From contig DPOR01000013.1 in the NCBI GenBank assembly GCA_003538135.1, forward strand, positions 444,118 through 508,117: a DNA stretch of 64,000 bases, written 5' to 3'. Both the position numbers and the translations under genes were made by a program. Of the stretch, positions 50,305 through 59,347 are shown in pieces. Source of the stretch: Oscillospiraceae bacterium. Lineage in GTDB: Bacteria > Bacillota > Clostridia > Oscillospirales > Acutalibacteraceae. Below the pieces are notes generated by a model, which made no database searches, had not been told where the DNA came from, and saw only the letters and a program-made list of their open reading frames with translations. How positions within the stretch are numbered: position 1 is the first letter of the stretch; every line of letters starts with the position of its first letter.

Positions 50305-50341
50305 AAGGGAGCCTCAACGTTCAACGCGCCAAGGCTCCCTT
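50305..50341. terminator. Hairpin between cotJC and the second BMP gene
   Basis: A perfect 10-bp stem (50305-50314 with 50332-50341) and 17-base loop lie between convergent genes. T-runs are weak on both sides, so it is a likely but not strong bidirectional terminator. Confidence 0.55.
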
Positions 50342-50349
50342 AAAACTGC

Positions 50350-51516
50350 TTATTTTACGAAGCTTACGGCGACGTTTTCAAAAGTCTCCTCGCCCGCAAG
50401 GAAAGCGGAAAAATCGTTTTTTACCGTGAGTGTTCCGCCGCTCTTCATGGAATTGACAAGCTTGGCATACTCGCTCCCGGTGAGCTTTTTAAACTTTGAG
50501 GTTGCAAAAGGCAGACCGACGGCGTTATCGTCAACGCCGAGATTGGACATAAGTCCGCCGACGAGCACCCATTTGCCCGCATAGAAAGAGGTAAGCACCT
50601 TCTGCGCGGCGGCGCTCAGTCCTTTCATAGCCGAGGTTATGACCGTATCGGAGACGGAGGACTGATCGACATCGACGCCTATAGTCTTGCCGTTATTGTC
50701 CGAAGCGGCCTCAAAGACGGAATCGCACATTTCTCCGCCGCAGGAAAACACGCACTGCGTGCCGGACTTGTACCATCCGTCGACCATTTTCTGAAGCTCG
50801 GGCGACGCGGAGAAGCTGTCTCCGTAGAGATAGCTGTACTTCATCTCGACGGAAGCGCCCGTTATCTCGGCAGCGTCGTTTGCGCCCTGCACAAAGCCGT
50901 AGCCGAATCTGTTGACGGACGGATTGTTGCCCGCTCCGCCGCCGACAAAGCCGAGCTTTGTATTACCCTCGGTAACGGCGGCATAGCCCGCAAGATAGCC
51001 GCACTGCTCCTCCATGAAGGAGACTGCAGCGACATTCGAGAGAGTTTTTCCGTTGCCGTCCGTGAGCACATATCCGTCAACAAAGACAAACTTCGTATCG
51101 GGATTCTCCGCAGCGGCGCGCTTGAGAGCCTTTTCCTGCTCGTAGCCGGTAGCGACGATTATCTTTGCGCCGCCGCTTATAGCCTCAATGAAAGCATTGT
51201 ATCTGTCGTCATCCGAGGCCTTATTGCCGTTTCTCGGCTGATAATATTTATATGATTTGCCGTTTTGATAGGCAAAGGTCTTTACTCCGTCCCATGTGCC
51301 CTGGTTGAAGGACTTATCCTTGAGCCTGCCGACATTTGTGACCATCGCTATCTCGTATTTTCCGTCTTTCGAGGTCATGGTGTCGGCTATTTCGTCTGCC
51401 GAAATTATTTGGGCATCGTCTCTGTCGTTCACAAGACCGGTTTTGTTGCATGCGGTAAGAGCGGCGCAGCCGAATATCATAAGCACCGCGAGAAGCACCG
51501 CAAGGGTCCTCTTCAT
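50350..51516 (-). CDS. BMP/PnrA family substrate-binding lipoprotein (second copy)
   Basis: A 388-residue lipoprotein with signal LMIFGCAALTAC (lipid cysteine near residue 23) and BMP features EIAMVTNVGRLKDKSFNQGT (about 54-73), WDGVKTFAYQNGKSYKYYQP, FVFVDGYVLTD and GVDVDQSSVSDTV. It is a clear paralogue of the lipoprotein at 45024-46115. It stands alone, with its own promoter at 51573-51601 and the hairpin at 50305-50341. The ligand is likely a nucleoside but is not shown. Confidence 0.9.
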   Translation of the reverse strand: MKRTLAVLLAVLMIFGCAALTACNKTGLVNDRDDAQIISADEIADTMTSKDGKYEIAMVTNVGRLKDKSFNQGTWDGVKTFAYQNGKSYKYYQPRNGNKASDDDRYNAFIEAISGGAKIIVATGYEQEKALKRAAAENPDTKFVFVDGYVLTDGNGKTLSNVAAVSFMEEQCGYLAGYAAVTEGNTKLGFVGGGAGNNPSVNRFGYGFVQGANDAAEITGASVEMKYSYLYGDSFSASPELQKMVDGWYKSGTQCVFSCGGEMCDSVFEAASDNNGKTIGVDVDQSSVSDTVITSAMKGLSAAAQKVLTSFYAGKWVLVGGLMSNLGVDDNAVGLPFATSKFKKLTGSEYAKLVNSMKSGGTLTVKNDFSAFLAGEETFENVAVSFVK

Positions 51517-51572
51517 GGTAAAACCTCCTATATATCTCCTATATATGACTCACGCGTCCGTTTCGATTGTTT

Positions 51573-51601
51573 ATTATATCATCACTGCGGCTTTAAATCA
51601 A
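51573..51601 (-). promoter_or_regulatory. Promoter of the second BMP gene
   Basis: On the minus strand, TTGATT (51601-51596) and TATAAT (51578-51573) are separated by 17 bases. The leader of about 50 bases to the start has two copies of ATATATAGGAG, the nearer being the ribosome site. The opposite strand of this 242-base gap is AT-rich and must hold the promoter of the phosphoesterase gene. Confidence 0.7.
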
Positions 51602-51758
51602 CAAAGTTTTGTCAATTTTTTATACTCTATATATAGTTATAACCGCAGAAGAAAAATATATTACTTTTTATAAATCGGGCAAAGTAATATATAAGAGATT
51701 GATTTTAGAACGCACAGATGATATAATCAATAAAAATATCAAGCGAGGTCTTTATAAA

Positions 51759-52973
51759 ATGCACCCTTTTGCCGCTTTTTGCAGACGCAATCTCAACGCG
51801 CTCGGACTCGAGCTTTACAGTCTCGCATATCCCCTGCTCCCGAAGGACAGGCGCGACTGGCTGTTTGAAAAAAATGTGAATATCGTTCCCGCCGAGACGG
51901 GCGTTAAGATAATCGACAGAGACGGAGAGAGCGTCACTATCGGCAAGTTCAACAAGGACGGCACATATTCGGACAAGCCGTTTCGCATTCTCACCGCGAC
52001 CGACCTTCACCTCGGCGACACTCCCTCTCTGCGCCGCAAAACGATGCAAATGCTTGCGAATCACATCTCCCAGGCAAAGCCCGACCTTGTGATATTCACG
52101 GGCGACGTTATACTTTCAAAATATCAGCAGCTTGACTCGGTTCAGTTTGCGCGTTTTATGGAAAAAACCGGGGTCTACTGGGCTATTGTGTTCGGCAATC
52201 ACGAGGTACGCGAGGAAAAGGGCTTCTACAAGTGGCTTATGCTCGACTCCGTGAGACGCTATCCGCACTGCCTTGCGCTCCACGGAAATGACAGTCTCTA
52301 CGGCTACGGCAACTACAGAATAGACATCAAAAACGGTGAAAATTCGCTGCTCCAGAGTCTCTATTTATTTGACTCGGGGCGCGATATACGTGAGAGATAT
52401 TATAAAGATTACGGCGTACCCGAGGATATGAAGGGCTATGATTTCTTAAAGCCCGAGCAGATAGAGTGGTACAAAAACTGCGTACGAAGCACAGAGGAAA
52501 AATACGGAAAAGTCAAGTCTATGATGTATTTCCACATTCCCCTGCCGGAGTTCGAGCACGTTATGAAGTTAGACGAGAACGGACATTATGTCCCGACGGG
52601 CGAGGCGAAAATTTTCTACGGAGGGATGTATGAATCCGTCGGCTGCTCGCCGTTCAACAGCGGAATGTTTGACGCCATATGCGAGCTCGGAAGCACGCAG
52701 GCTGTCTACTGCGGTCACGACCATATCAACGACTTCTGCGCAAACTACAAGGGAATATGCTTCATATACAGCCAATGCGGCGGATATGAGACCTACACCA
52801 TGGGCACAAACTTCGGCTGGCCGGAGGAAAAATGGATGCAGGGTGTGACGGTGACGGAAATTCTCCGCGACGGCAGCATAACGGTCGGCAGACGCTTTAA
52901 CCGCGACTATCTCAAGAAACCCGAGCAGTTCAACGCCGAAAAGCAGGCCTACGAAGAAAGCAGGAAAAAATAA
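51759..52973 (+). CDS. Metallophosphoesterase (calcineurin-like)
   Basis: A 404-residue protein with all main motifs of the family: TATDLHLGD (about 78-86), FTGDVI (about 112-117), FGNHEV (about 146-151) and YCGHDHINDF (about 318-327). It resembles purple acid phosphatase-like Clostridial proteins more than nucleases. The substrate is unknown. The start at 51759 has GAGG 10 bases upstream; an in-frame extension to 51609 is AT-rich and not coding-like. It is followed after 1 base by the TfoX-N gene. Confidence 0.88.
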   Translation: MHPFAAFCRRNLNALGLELYSLAYPLLPKDRRDWLFEKNVNIVPAETGVKIIDRDGESVTIGKFNKDGTYSDKPFRILTATDLHLGDTPSLRRKTMQMLANHISQAKPDLVIFTGDVILSKYQQLDSVQFARFMEKTGVYWAIVFGNHEVREEKGFYKWLMLDSVRRYPHCLALHGNDSLYGYGNYRIDIKNGENSLLQSLYLFDSGRDIRERYYKDYGVPEDMKGYDFLKPEQIEWYKNCVRSTEEKYGKVKSMMYFHIPLPEFEHVMKLDENGHYVPTGEAKIFYGGMYESVGCSPFNSGMFDAICELGSTQAVYCGHDHINDFCANYKGICFIYSQCGGYETYTMGTNFGWPEEKWMQGVTVTEILRDGSITVGRRFNRDYLKKPEQFNAEKQAYEESRKK

Positions 52974-52974
52974 A

Positions 52975-53286
52975 ATGGCATCGAGCAAAGAATATCTCGA
53001 CTATGTGCTCGAGCAGCTGAGCGAGACAGGCGACGTGACAAGCCGCGCTATGATGGGCGAATACATACTGTATTTTCGCGGAAAAGTAATAGGCGGCATA
53101 TACGACAACAGGCTTCTCGTAAAGCCCGTCGAGGCGGCGCGCAGGATGATGCCCGACGCTTCGGAGGAGCTGCCTTATGACGGCGCGAAGCCGATGCTCT
53201 CGGTCGATAACATCGAGGACAAAGAATTTCTGAAAGATCTGTTTGAAGCGATATACGACGAGCTGCCGAGCCCTAAGAAAAAATAA
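52975..53286 (+). CDS. TfoX N-terminal domain protein
   Basis: A 103-residue protein with the TfoX_N fold: VLEQLSETGDVTSRAMMGEY (about 11-30), GGIYDNRLLVKP (about 40-51) and a Lys-rich tail. The domain is named from a competence regulator, but small free-standing forms are common and their role is unknown. It starts one base after the phosphoesterase stop, so the two are co-expressed, followed by a terminator. Confidence 0.9.
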   Translation: MASSKEYLDYVLEQLSETGDVTSRAMMGEYILYFRGKVIGGIYDNRLLVKPVEAARRMMPDASEELPYDGAKPMLSVDNIEDKEFLKDLFEAIYDELPSPKKK

Positions 53287-53290
53287 GAAA

Positions 53291-53327
53291 TGCTCCCGAT
53301 TATTTTAAAAAACCGGGAGCACTTTTT
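53291..53327 (+). terminator. Intrinsic terminator after the TfoX-N gene
   Basis: A perfect 8-bp stem (53291-53298 with 53314-53321) is followed by CTTTTT on the plus strand. It separates this unit from the convergent hydrolase at 53352. Confidence 0.82.
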
Positions 53328-53351
53328 GTTTTTAAATCGGAGAGACGCAAA

Positions 53352-54332
53352 TTACGCCTTTGACGGGACTGTGATATACTTATCGATAAAGCTCCTGACC
53401 TTAGCCTCGTATGCGGCGGAGTCGGTCGGATAGCTCTCGGCGTGACCCGCGCCCTCGACAAGGAGTATATCTTTGTCGCTGCTGCACGCGTCATAGAGCT
53501 CGTTGACCATATAGGTCGGAACAAAATCGTCCTTTGTGCCGTGGATAAAGAGCATGGGAACCTGCGCGTGCTTGACGCTCTCGACCGAGTCAACCTTTTT
53601 GAAGTCGTATTTTGCAATGCGCTTATTGAAGAAGTTAGCGCCGTCAAGCAGAGGCGAAGAAGGAACATGGGCGTTTTTGAGCTGATAATCGAACTCCGCC
53701 CACGGGCTTGTATAACCGCAGTCGGCAACGGTGAATTTTACATTCTTCGGCAGATCGGGGTTGCCGCTCATCAAGGTGACGGTGGCGCAGCCCATAGACA
53801 CGCCGTGCAGGATTATCTGAATATCACTGCCGAAGGTATCGTTAATAAACCTGAGCCACTGCATACCGTCTCGAGACTCATGCGAGCCGAATCCGATATA
53901 TTTGCCCTCGCTCTCGCCGTGAGCCTGATGGTCGACGATAAAGACGTTAAAGCCGAGATCGTGATAGAACTTTGTCATGAGCCTGAACTCGCGCTTGCCC
54001 CAGCAGCGATAGCCGTGGCTTGCAAAGACATAGACATCGGACGGCTTGTCCGCCTTCAGAAGATAGCCTTTGAGCTTATTTCCGTCCGCATTGGTTATGG
54101 AGTAATTTTCAAAGGTCTGCTCATTGAGCCACTCCTCGCGGGGATCGGGAATGAACTTTTCGGGATTTGTCTCCATCATCTTCTTTTTTGCGTCGGCATC
54201 CATCTTCCCGGGTATTTTTGCTTTTCGAGCTATGACCTCATAGAAGACAACATAGCTTACTATGCCGAAAACTATTCCGGCAAACAGGAGAACGGACGCC
54301 GCAACTATCGCTGTTATCTCAACAGCATTCAT
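53352..54332 (-). CDS. Alpha/beta hydrolase, membrane-anchored
   Basis: A 326-residue hydrolase. One N-terminal membrane segment (ITAIVAASVLLFAGIVFGIV, about 6-25) anchors the catalytic domain outside. The oxyanion region FASHGYRCWGKREF (about 106-119), nucleophile elbow HGVSMGCATV (GxSxG, serine about 179), acid in FIHGTKDDFVP and histidine in EGAGHAESY complete the triad. It is like the YqkD/Fes-type Bacillus hydrolases; the substrate is unknown. AAAGGTG lies 6 bases before the ATG. Confidence 0.88.
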   Translation of the reverse strand: MNAVEITAIVAASVLLFAGIVFGIVSYVVFYEVIARKAKIPGKMDADAKKKMMETNPEKFIPDPREEWLNEQTFENYSITNADGNKLKGYLLKADKPSDVYVFASHGYRCWGKREFRLMTKFYHDLGFNVFIVDHQAHGESEGKYIGFGSHESRDGMQWLRFINDTFGSDIQIILHGVSMGCATVTLMSGNPDLPKNVKFTVADCGYTSPWAEFDYQLKNAHVPSSPLLDGANFFNKRIAKYDFKKVDSVESVKHAQVPMLFIHGTKDDFVPTYMVNELYDACSSDKDILLVEGAGHAESYPTDSAAYEAKVRSFIDKYITVPSKA

Positions 54333-54504
54333 TATTATCACCTTTTTTCGATATTTTTGCGTGCATATGCACAGCTTTAGTCCAACAATATTATAGCTAT
54401 CTGTATGAAATAAGTAAAGAAAAATTTTTATTCTGAATAAGCATTGTTCCCGCCGTTTTTTGTGATAAACTTTGATTGTGTTTAAGGATAAAAGGAGGAG
54501 AATT

Positions 54505-55746
54505 ATGACCAGATACGAAAGCGCAAGAGAGATATATGCTTCCCTCGGCGTTGACACCGAAAAAGCTATAGAAGCGCTCCGCAGCACGGCGGTTTCCGTC
54601 CACTGCTGGCAGGGCGACGACGTTACGGGCTTCGACTCGAAACAGGCGCTCTCCGGCGGAATACAGACCACCGGCAACTACCCCGGAAAGGCGCGCACGC
54701 CCGAGGAACTGATGCGGGACTTCGACTTCGCCGCAAGCCTCATGCCCGGCAGAAAGAAGCTCAATCTTCACGCGAGCTACGCCATATTCGAAGACGGCGA
54801 GTTCGCCGACCGCGACAAGATAGAGCCGCGCCACTTTGAAAAGTGGGTAAAGTTCGCAAAGGAACGCGGCATGGGGATAGACTTTAATCCCACCTTCTTC
54901 TCGCATCCCATGGTTAAAGACAATCTCACGCTCTCTTCGCCCGACGAAAATGTTCGCCGTTTCTGGATAGAGCACGGCAAGCGCTGCATAGAAATATCGG
55001 AATATTTCGCAAACGAGACGGGCGTCCCCTGCCTTATGAACATCTGGATTCCCGACGGATATAAGAATATCCCCGCGGACAGACTCTCGCCGCGCAAGAG
55101 ATTTAAGGCTTCTCTTGACGAGATACTCTCCGTGCCTTATGATAAGTCAAAGGTTTTCGTCTGCCTTGAATCGAAGGTTTTCGGAATCGGGCTTGAGTCT
55201 TATACCGTCGGCTCCGCCGAGTTCTGCATGAACTATGTCGCCTCAAAGGGCATAACTCCCCTTATGGACAACGGCCACTATCACCCGACCGAAGTCGTAT
55301 CGGATAAGATATCCTCCATGCTCCTTTTTAACGACCGCATCGCCCTGCACGTCACGCGCGGCGTCAGATGGGACAGCGACCACGTTGTTATCCTCGACGA
55401 CGAGACTAAAGAGATAGCGAAAGAGATAGTCCGAAACGGCGCACTCGGCAGAGTGTTCATAGCGACCGACTATTTCGACGCTTCTATAAACAGGATATCC
55501 GCATGGGTCACGGGAATAAGGAGCGTACACAAGGCTCTGCTTCTCGCTCTGCTTGAGCCGAACGAGAGAATGAAAGCGCTGCAGGACGAGAGCCGCTTCA
55601 CGGAACTCATGGTTTTGCAGGAGGACATGAAAACAGCGCCGTTCGGCGACATCTGGGACGAATATCTCAGGCGCGAAAATGTTCCTTGCGACTATATATC
55701 GCCCATACTCGACTACGAAAAGAATACACTGGAGGCAAGAAAATGA
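54505..55746 (+). CDS. rhaA: L-rhamnose isomerase
   Basis: A 413-residue RhaA that converts L-rhamnose to L-rhamnulose. Signature stretches are VSVHCWQGDDVTGF (about 31-44), LHASYAIF (about 88-95), DFNPTFFSHP (about 124-133), WIPDGYKNIPADR (about 181-193), and DNGHYHPTEVVSDKISSMLL (about 254-273; metal ligands). GGAGGAG precedes the ATG. It overlaps rhaD by 4 bases. Confidence 0.96.
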   Translation: MTRYESAREIYASLGVDTEKAIEALRSTAVSVHCWQGDDVTGFDSKQALSGGIQTTGNYPGKARTPEELMRDFDFAASLMPGRKKLNLHASYAIFEDGEFADRDKIEPRHFEKWVKFAKERGMGIDFNPTFFSHPMVKDNLTLSSPDENVRRFWIEHGKRCIEISEYFANETGVPCLMNIWIPDGYKNIPADRLSPRKRFKASLDEILSVPYDKSKVFVCLESKVFGIGLESYTVGSAEFCMNYVASKGITPLMDNGHYHPTEVVSDKISSMLLFNDRIALHVTRGVRWDSDHVVILDDETKEIAKEIVRNGALGRVFIATDYFDASINRISAWVTGIRSVHKALLLALLEPNERMKALQDESRFTELMVLQEDMKTAPFGDIWDEYLRRENVPCDYISPILDYEKNTLEARK

Positions 55747-56558
55747 AAGACATTCTGACTGCGCCCTTTGTGCAGGAAATGATGCAGACCACCGCCAATA
55801 TGTACCGCCTCGGTTGGGACGAGAGAAACGGCGGAAACATAAGCTATATGCTCGACGAAAAGGAAGTCGGCGAATATCTCGACCTCGGCAAGGTCATCAG
55901 AACCATTCCGACCGGCTTTGACGCGAAGCCGCTTATCGGCAAGATATTCATTGTTACGGGAACGGGCAAATATTTCAAGAATGTTCAGTTCGACCCCGAA
56001 AACAATCTCGGCATAATAAGAATCGCCGAGGACGGCACTACCGCGGAGCTTCTCTGGGGCTACTCCGACGGCGGCAGATTCACAAGCGAGCTGCCCGCCC
56101 ACCTGATGAGCCACATGGCGCGTCTCAGCGTTGAGCCGGAGAACAGAGTCGTCATGCACTGCCACCCGACAAATACGCTCGCCATGAACTACATCCACGA
56201 GCTCGACGAGAAAAAGATAACCCACACCCTTTGGGAGATGTGCACCGAGTGCATAGTGGTTTTTCCTGACGGCGTCGGCGTTCTGCCGTGGATGCTGTGC
56301 GGCACGAACAGCATAGGAGAAGCGACAGCCGAGAAGATGAAGGAGTTTCGCCTCGTCATCTGGGGAATGCACGGAATCTACGGCGCGGGCAAGACAATGG
56401 ACGAGACCTTCGGTCTTATCGAGACTGTCGAAAAGGCTGCACAGATATATATGCTCACGGCGCATATGCCGAGGATTAACACGATAAAGGACAGCGAGAT
56501 GCAGGAGCTCGCCGAGTTCTTCGGAGTCAAATACAGAAAAGATTTCCTGAATCTGTAA
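55743..56558 (+). CDS. rhaD: Rhamnulose-1-phosphate aldolase
   Basis: A 271-residue class II aldolase that splits L-rhamnulose 1-phosphate to DHAP and lactaldehyde. Features are RNGGNISYML (about 29-38), MHCHPTNTLAM (about 139-149; zinc histidines), and WGMHGIYGAGKTMDETFGLI (about 209-228; third histidine). GGAGG lies 7 bases before the ATG, which overlaps the rhaA stop (ATGA). The kinase RhaB, needed between the two steps, is not encoded here. Confidence 0.95.
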   Translation: MKDILTAPFVQEMMQTTANMYRLGWDERNGGNISYMLDEKEVGEYLDLGKVIRTIPTGFDAKPLIGKIFIVTGTGKYFKNVQFDPENNLGIIRIAEDGTTAELLWGYSDGGRFTSELPAHLMSHMARLSVEPENRVVMHCHPTNTLAMNYIHELDEKKITHTLWEMCTECIVVFPDGVGVLPWMLCGTNSIGEATAEKMKEFRLVIWGMHGIYGAGKTMDETFGLIETVEKAAQIYMLTAHMPRINTIKDSEMQELAEFFGVKYRKDFLNL

Positions 56559-56566
56559 ACAAACAG

Positions 56567-56599
56567 CAAGCCGCATCAGACAGTGCGGCTTGATTTTTT
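56567..56599 (+). terminator. Intrinsic terminator after rhaD
   Basis: A perfect 9-bp stem (56567-56575 with 56584-56592) and 8-base loop are followed by a T-run. It separates rhaAD from the small membrane protein at 56611, whose ribosome site lies directly after it. Confidence 0.85.
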
Positions 56600-56610
56600 A
56601 GAGGTGTCAA

Positions 56611-57132
56611 ATGGACAAAGCGATAAAAATTTTTCGCAATCCCCTCTTCATGATAATCGCAGGCGCGGTCTTCGGAATATTGGCAAAATACGGCGACATC
56701 GCCTATGCAAACAGCATATTTTCATTTTTCGGGCTGCTGACCTCCGGGTTTGCAATATGGCTCGTTATCGGAACGGCGATAATTTATATTTCAAGCAGCC
56801 GCAAACAGCTGTCCGTTCTCATGTCGTCGTTCATGCTGCCGATGCTTTTGGCATACTATATTTTTTCCGTCCTTGCCGTAAAATACTTCAATATAAAAAT
56901 CGCGCTGTTCTGGTGCGCGGCTTTTGCGTGTTCGCTCGCAATCGGAAACATCATTTTTCCGAAGCGGCACACCCGTCTGTTTGTGGCTCTGTTCATTATC
57001 GCGTCGGCGGCTTTTATTACGGCAGACGCGATAATGATAAACGGAGTTAACCTCTTGCTTATCCTTTGCGAGTCCGCACTCTGCATTGCCGCGGCAATAT
57101 TAATAAGCAGGAAGATAAAGAGCAAAAGCTGA
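56611..57132 (+). CDS. Small polytopic membrane protein, unknown function
   Basis: A 173-residue protein with about six membrane segments (LFMIIAGAVFGILA, SIFSFFGLLTSGFAIWLVIG, FMLPMLLAYYIFSVLAV, IALFWCAAFACSLAIG, LFVALFIIASAAFITA, LILCESALCIAAAILI). The basic C-terminus (RKIKSKS) is likely cytoplasmic. No family motif is recognised. GAGGTG lies 4 bases before the ATG. It sits alone between two terminators. Confidence 0.75.
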   Translation: MDKAIKIFRNPLFMIIAGAVFGILAKYGDIAYANSIFSFFGLLTSGFAIWLVIGTAIIYISSSRKQLSVLMSSFMLPMLLAYYIFSVLAVKYFNIKIALFWCAAFACSLAIGNIIFPKRHTRLFVALFIIASAAFITADAIMINGVNLLLILCESALCIAAAILISRKIKSKS

Positions 57133-57147
57133 CTTTCAAATAACCGA

Positions 57148-57177
57148 ACGACCGTCGGAATTTCACCCGACGGTCGT
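57148..57177. terminator. Terminator between convergent genes
   Basis: A perfect 11-bp stem (57148-57158 with 57167-57177) and 8-base loop, with T-rich sequence following on the plus strand. It serves the gene at 56611-57132 and probably also the isc operon ending at 57182. Confidence 0.8.
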
Positions 57178-57181
57178 CTTG

Positions 57182-57589
57182 TTATTTTATCATCAGGTCG
57201 GCTATCGTTATGCCGTCGAAGAAGTCGTTGATGAGCTTATCGAGCTTTGTCCACATCGTGCGGGTACGGCACGAGCCTGCATTCTCGCACGGGGCGCAGC
57301 CGCCCTCAACGCACGAGACGGGCGCAAGCGAGCCCTCGGTAAGCTTCAGAATCTCGCTGACTCTATATTCCTCAGGCTTTCTTTTCAGGCGGTATCCCCC
57401 GCCCTTTCCGTGCGCGCCCTCGACGAGCCCCGCTTTTGAGAGCGTTGTCATAATGCTCTCGAGATACTTGAGAGAGAGCTCCTCGCGCTCGGCTATCTCT
57501 TTTAACGGGATAAACGCGCCGTCCTTTTCGTTTTCCGCAAGATCCGCCATGACGCGCAGGGCGTATCTGCCGCGGCTTGATACCATCAT
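57182..57589 (-). CDS. Rrf2 family regulator, IscR-like
   Basis: A 135-residue Rrf2 protein. The winged helix-turn-helix is IPLKEIAEREELSLKYLESI (about 27-46), followed by GLVEGAHGKGGGYRLKR (about 54-70). Four cysteines at 93, 98, 101 and 107 lie where IscR holds its Fe-S cluster, so it likely senses Fe-S status. It starts 4 bases after the iscU stop with no clear ribosome site, so translation is coupled. The 27-bp palindrome over the operon promoter (59326-59352) is its likely binding site. CymR-like regulation of cysteine is possible but the cysteines argue against it. Confidence 0.9.
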   Translation of the reverse strand: MMVSSRGRYALRVMADLAENEKDGAFIPLKEIAEREELSLKYLESIMTTLSKAGLVEGAHGKGGGYRLKRKPEEYRVSEILKLTEGSLAPVSCVEGGCAPCENAGSCRTRTMWTKLDKLINDFFDGITIADLMIK

Positions 57590-57593
57590 AGTT

Positions 57594-58034
57594 TTATACC
57601 ATGCGGCAGCTGCAGCCGTCGCAGTCCCCGCACTCGGGGAACTTGCTGCGGTCATACTCGATGCCGTTCTTGTCATAATAGTCCTTAACTGCGGCTTTTA
57701 TAGCTTCCTCGGCGAGCACGGAGCAGTGCAGCTTGTGTGCCGGAAGTCCGTCAAGCGCATCGACGACCTGCTTGTTGCTGACCGAAAGCGCCTCGTCAAC
57801 GGTTTTGCCCTTTATAAGCTCGGTAGCCATGGAGGACGACGCAATAGCGCTCGCACAGCCGAAGGTCTCGAACTTGACGTCGTTGATTTTTCCGTCCTTT
57901 ATCTTGAGATAAATCTTCATGATATCGCCGCACTTAGCGTTGCCGACCTCGCCGACACCGTCCGCATCGGGAATCTCGCCGACGTTGCGCGGATTTTTGA
58001 AATGATCCATAACCTTATCGCTGTATAATGCCAT
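57594..58034 (-). CDS. iscU: Fe-S cluster scaffold protein IscU
   Basis: A 146-residue NifU N-domain/IscU scaffold. Cluster ligands are in GNAKCGDIMK (C35, D37), ETFGCASAIA (C60) and KLHCSVLAEE (C104). A cysteine-rich tail (CGDCDGCSC, residues 135-143) follows, seen in many Clostridial forms. It accepts sulfur from IscS to build clusters. The start at 58034 has GAGGAG 8 bases upstream. It lies 14 bases after iscS. Confidence 0.95.
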   Translation of the reverse strand: MALYSDKVMDHFKNPRNVGEIPDADGVGEVGNAKCGDIMKIYLKIKDGKINDVKFETFGCASAIASSSMATELIKGKTVDEALSVSNKQVVDALDGLPAHKLHCSVLAEEAIKAAVKDYYDKNGIEYDRSKFPECGDCDGCSCRMV

Positions 58035-58048
58035 TTTTATTACTCCTC

Positions 58049-59239
58049 TCAGAAAGTGAATTTTCTCTCGCCGCTCAGAAGCTCTTTCCACACGGGCGAA
58101 AGCTCTCTGAGATATTTGACGACCTTCGTTGTCTCTTCGATTATATAATCGACCTCTTCCTGCGTGTTCTCCTCGCTGAGCGTCAGGCGCAGAGAGCCGT
58201 GGGCGACCTCATGCGGGCGGCCGATAGCGAGAAGCACGTGGCTCGGGTCAAGCGAGCCGGAGGTGCAGGCGGAGCCGGAGGATGCGCATATGCCCTTTGC
58301 GTCGAGCAGCAGAAGAAGCGATTCGCCCTCGATGCCCTCGAAGCATAAGCTGACGTTTCCGGGCAGCCTCCTTGTGCGGTCGCCGTTCAGTGCGCTGTGC
58401 GGTATCTTTTCAAGACCCGCTATAAGTCTGTCGCGCAGGGCGGAGACCTTTGCGGCATTAGCGTCGATATTGGCGTTAGCCTCTTTGAGAGCCGCAACCA
58501 TGCCGACTATTCCGGGGATATTCTCCGTGCCCGCTCGCTTGCCGCGCTCCTGCGCGCCGCCCTCGATGATATTCGTAAGCCTTATCCCCCTGCGGGCATA
58601 GAGCAGTCCGACGCCCTTTGGGCCGTGAAATTTATGAGCCGAAAGGGAGAGCATGTCGATGTTCTCTTCCTTGACATTGATGTGTATATGACCGACCGCC
58701 TGAACCGCGTCGGTATGGAAGATAACACCTTTCTCCCTGCACACCGCGCCTATCTCGGCTATGGGCTGAATGCTGCCTATCTCATTGTTGGCGTACATGA
58801 CGGTAACGAGGCAAGTGTCCTCACGGATAGCATCGGCGACCTGCCGAGCCGAAACCATGCCGTTTTCATGCACGTCCAAGAGTGTGACCTCGAAGCCCTC
58901 TTTTTCGAGCTTTTTGAGCGTATGCAGAACCGCGTGATGCTCAAATGCGGTTGAAATTATATGCTTTTTGCCCTTTCTTGCGCCGATTGCCGCCGCGGAG
59001 ACAAGAGCCTGATTATCTGCCTCACTGCCGCCGGAGGTAAAGGTTATCTCGCTCGGCTCGCATCCGAGCACCTCTGCCGCCTCCTCGCGCGCTTTTCTCA
59101 GCGCGTCCGCCGCAGCCTGTCCGACGGAATGAAGGCTTGAAGGGTTGCCGTAAATCTTATCAAAATACGGCAGCATGGCGTCTATCGCCGTGCGGCTCGT
59201 CTTTGTCGTGGCCGCGTTATCAACATAGATAGTGGTCAT
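58049..59239 (-). CDS. iscS: Cysteine desulfurase
   Basis: A 396-residue NifS/IscS-type PLP enzyme that draws sulfur from cysteine for Fe-S clusters. Motifs are YVDNAATTKTS (about 5-15), GNPSSLHSVG (about 31-40), the PLP lysine in SLSAHKFHGPKGVG (about 198-211), and the persulfide cysteine in CASSGSACTSG (about 318-328). The partner scaffold IscU is encoded immediately downstream, and it is the first gene after the operator-promoter at 59319-59352. Confidence 0.96.
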   Translation of the reverse strand: MTTIYVDNAATTKTSRTAIDAMLPYFDKIYGNPSSLHSVGQAAADALRKAREEAAEVLGCEPSEITFTSGGSEADNQALVSAAAIGARKGKKHIISTAFEHHAVLHTLKKLEKEGFEVTLLDVHENGMVSARQVADAIREDTCLVTVMYANNEIGSIQPIAEIGAVCREKGVIFHTDAVQAVGHIHINVKEENIDMLSLSAHKFHGPKGVGLLYARRGIRLTNIIEGGAQERGKRAGTENIPGIVGMVAALKEANANIDANAAKVSALRDRLIAGLEKIPHSALNGDRTRRLPGNVSLCFEGIEGESLLLLLDAKGICASSGSACTSGSLDPSHVLLAIGRPHEVAHGSLRLTLSEENTQEEVDYIIEETTKVVKYLRELSPVWKELLSGERKFTF

Positions 59240-59318
59240 TTATATCAAAACTCCTCTCAATAATCAAGTATGTTCATCGGAAACGGTGTCATTCGACATT
59301 CCACCCGATTTCGCAACG

Positions 59319-59347
59319 ATTATATACCTATTTACATACTATGTCAA
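59319..59347 (-). promoter_or_regulatory. Consensus promoter of the isc operon
   Basis: On the minus strand, TTGACA (59347-59342) and TATAAT (59324-59319), both perfect consensus, are separated by 17 bases. It lies about 80 bases before iscS. Such a strong promoter fits a gene set controlled by repression. Confidence 0.9.
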
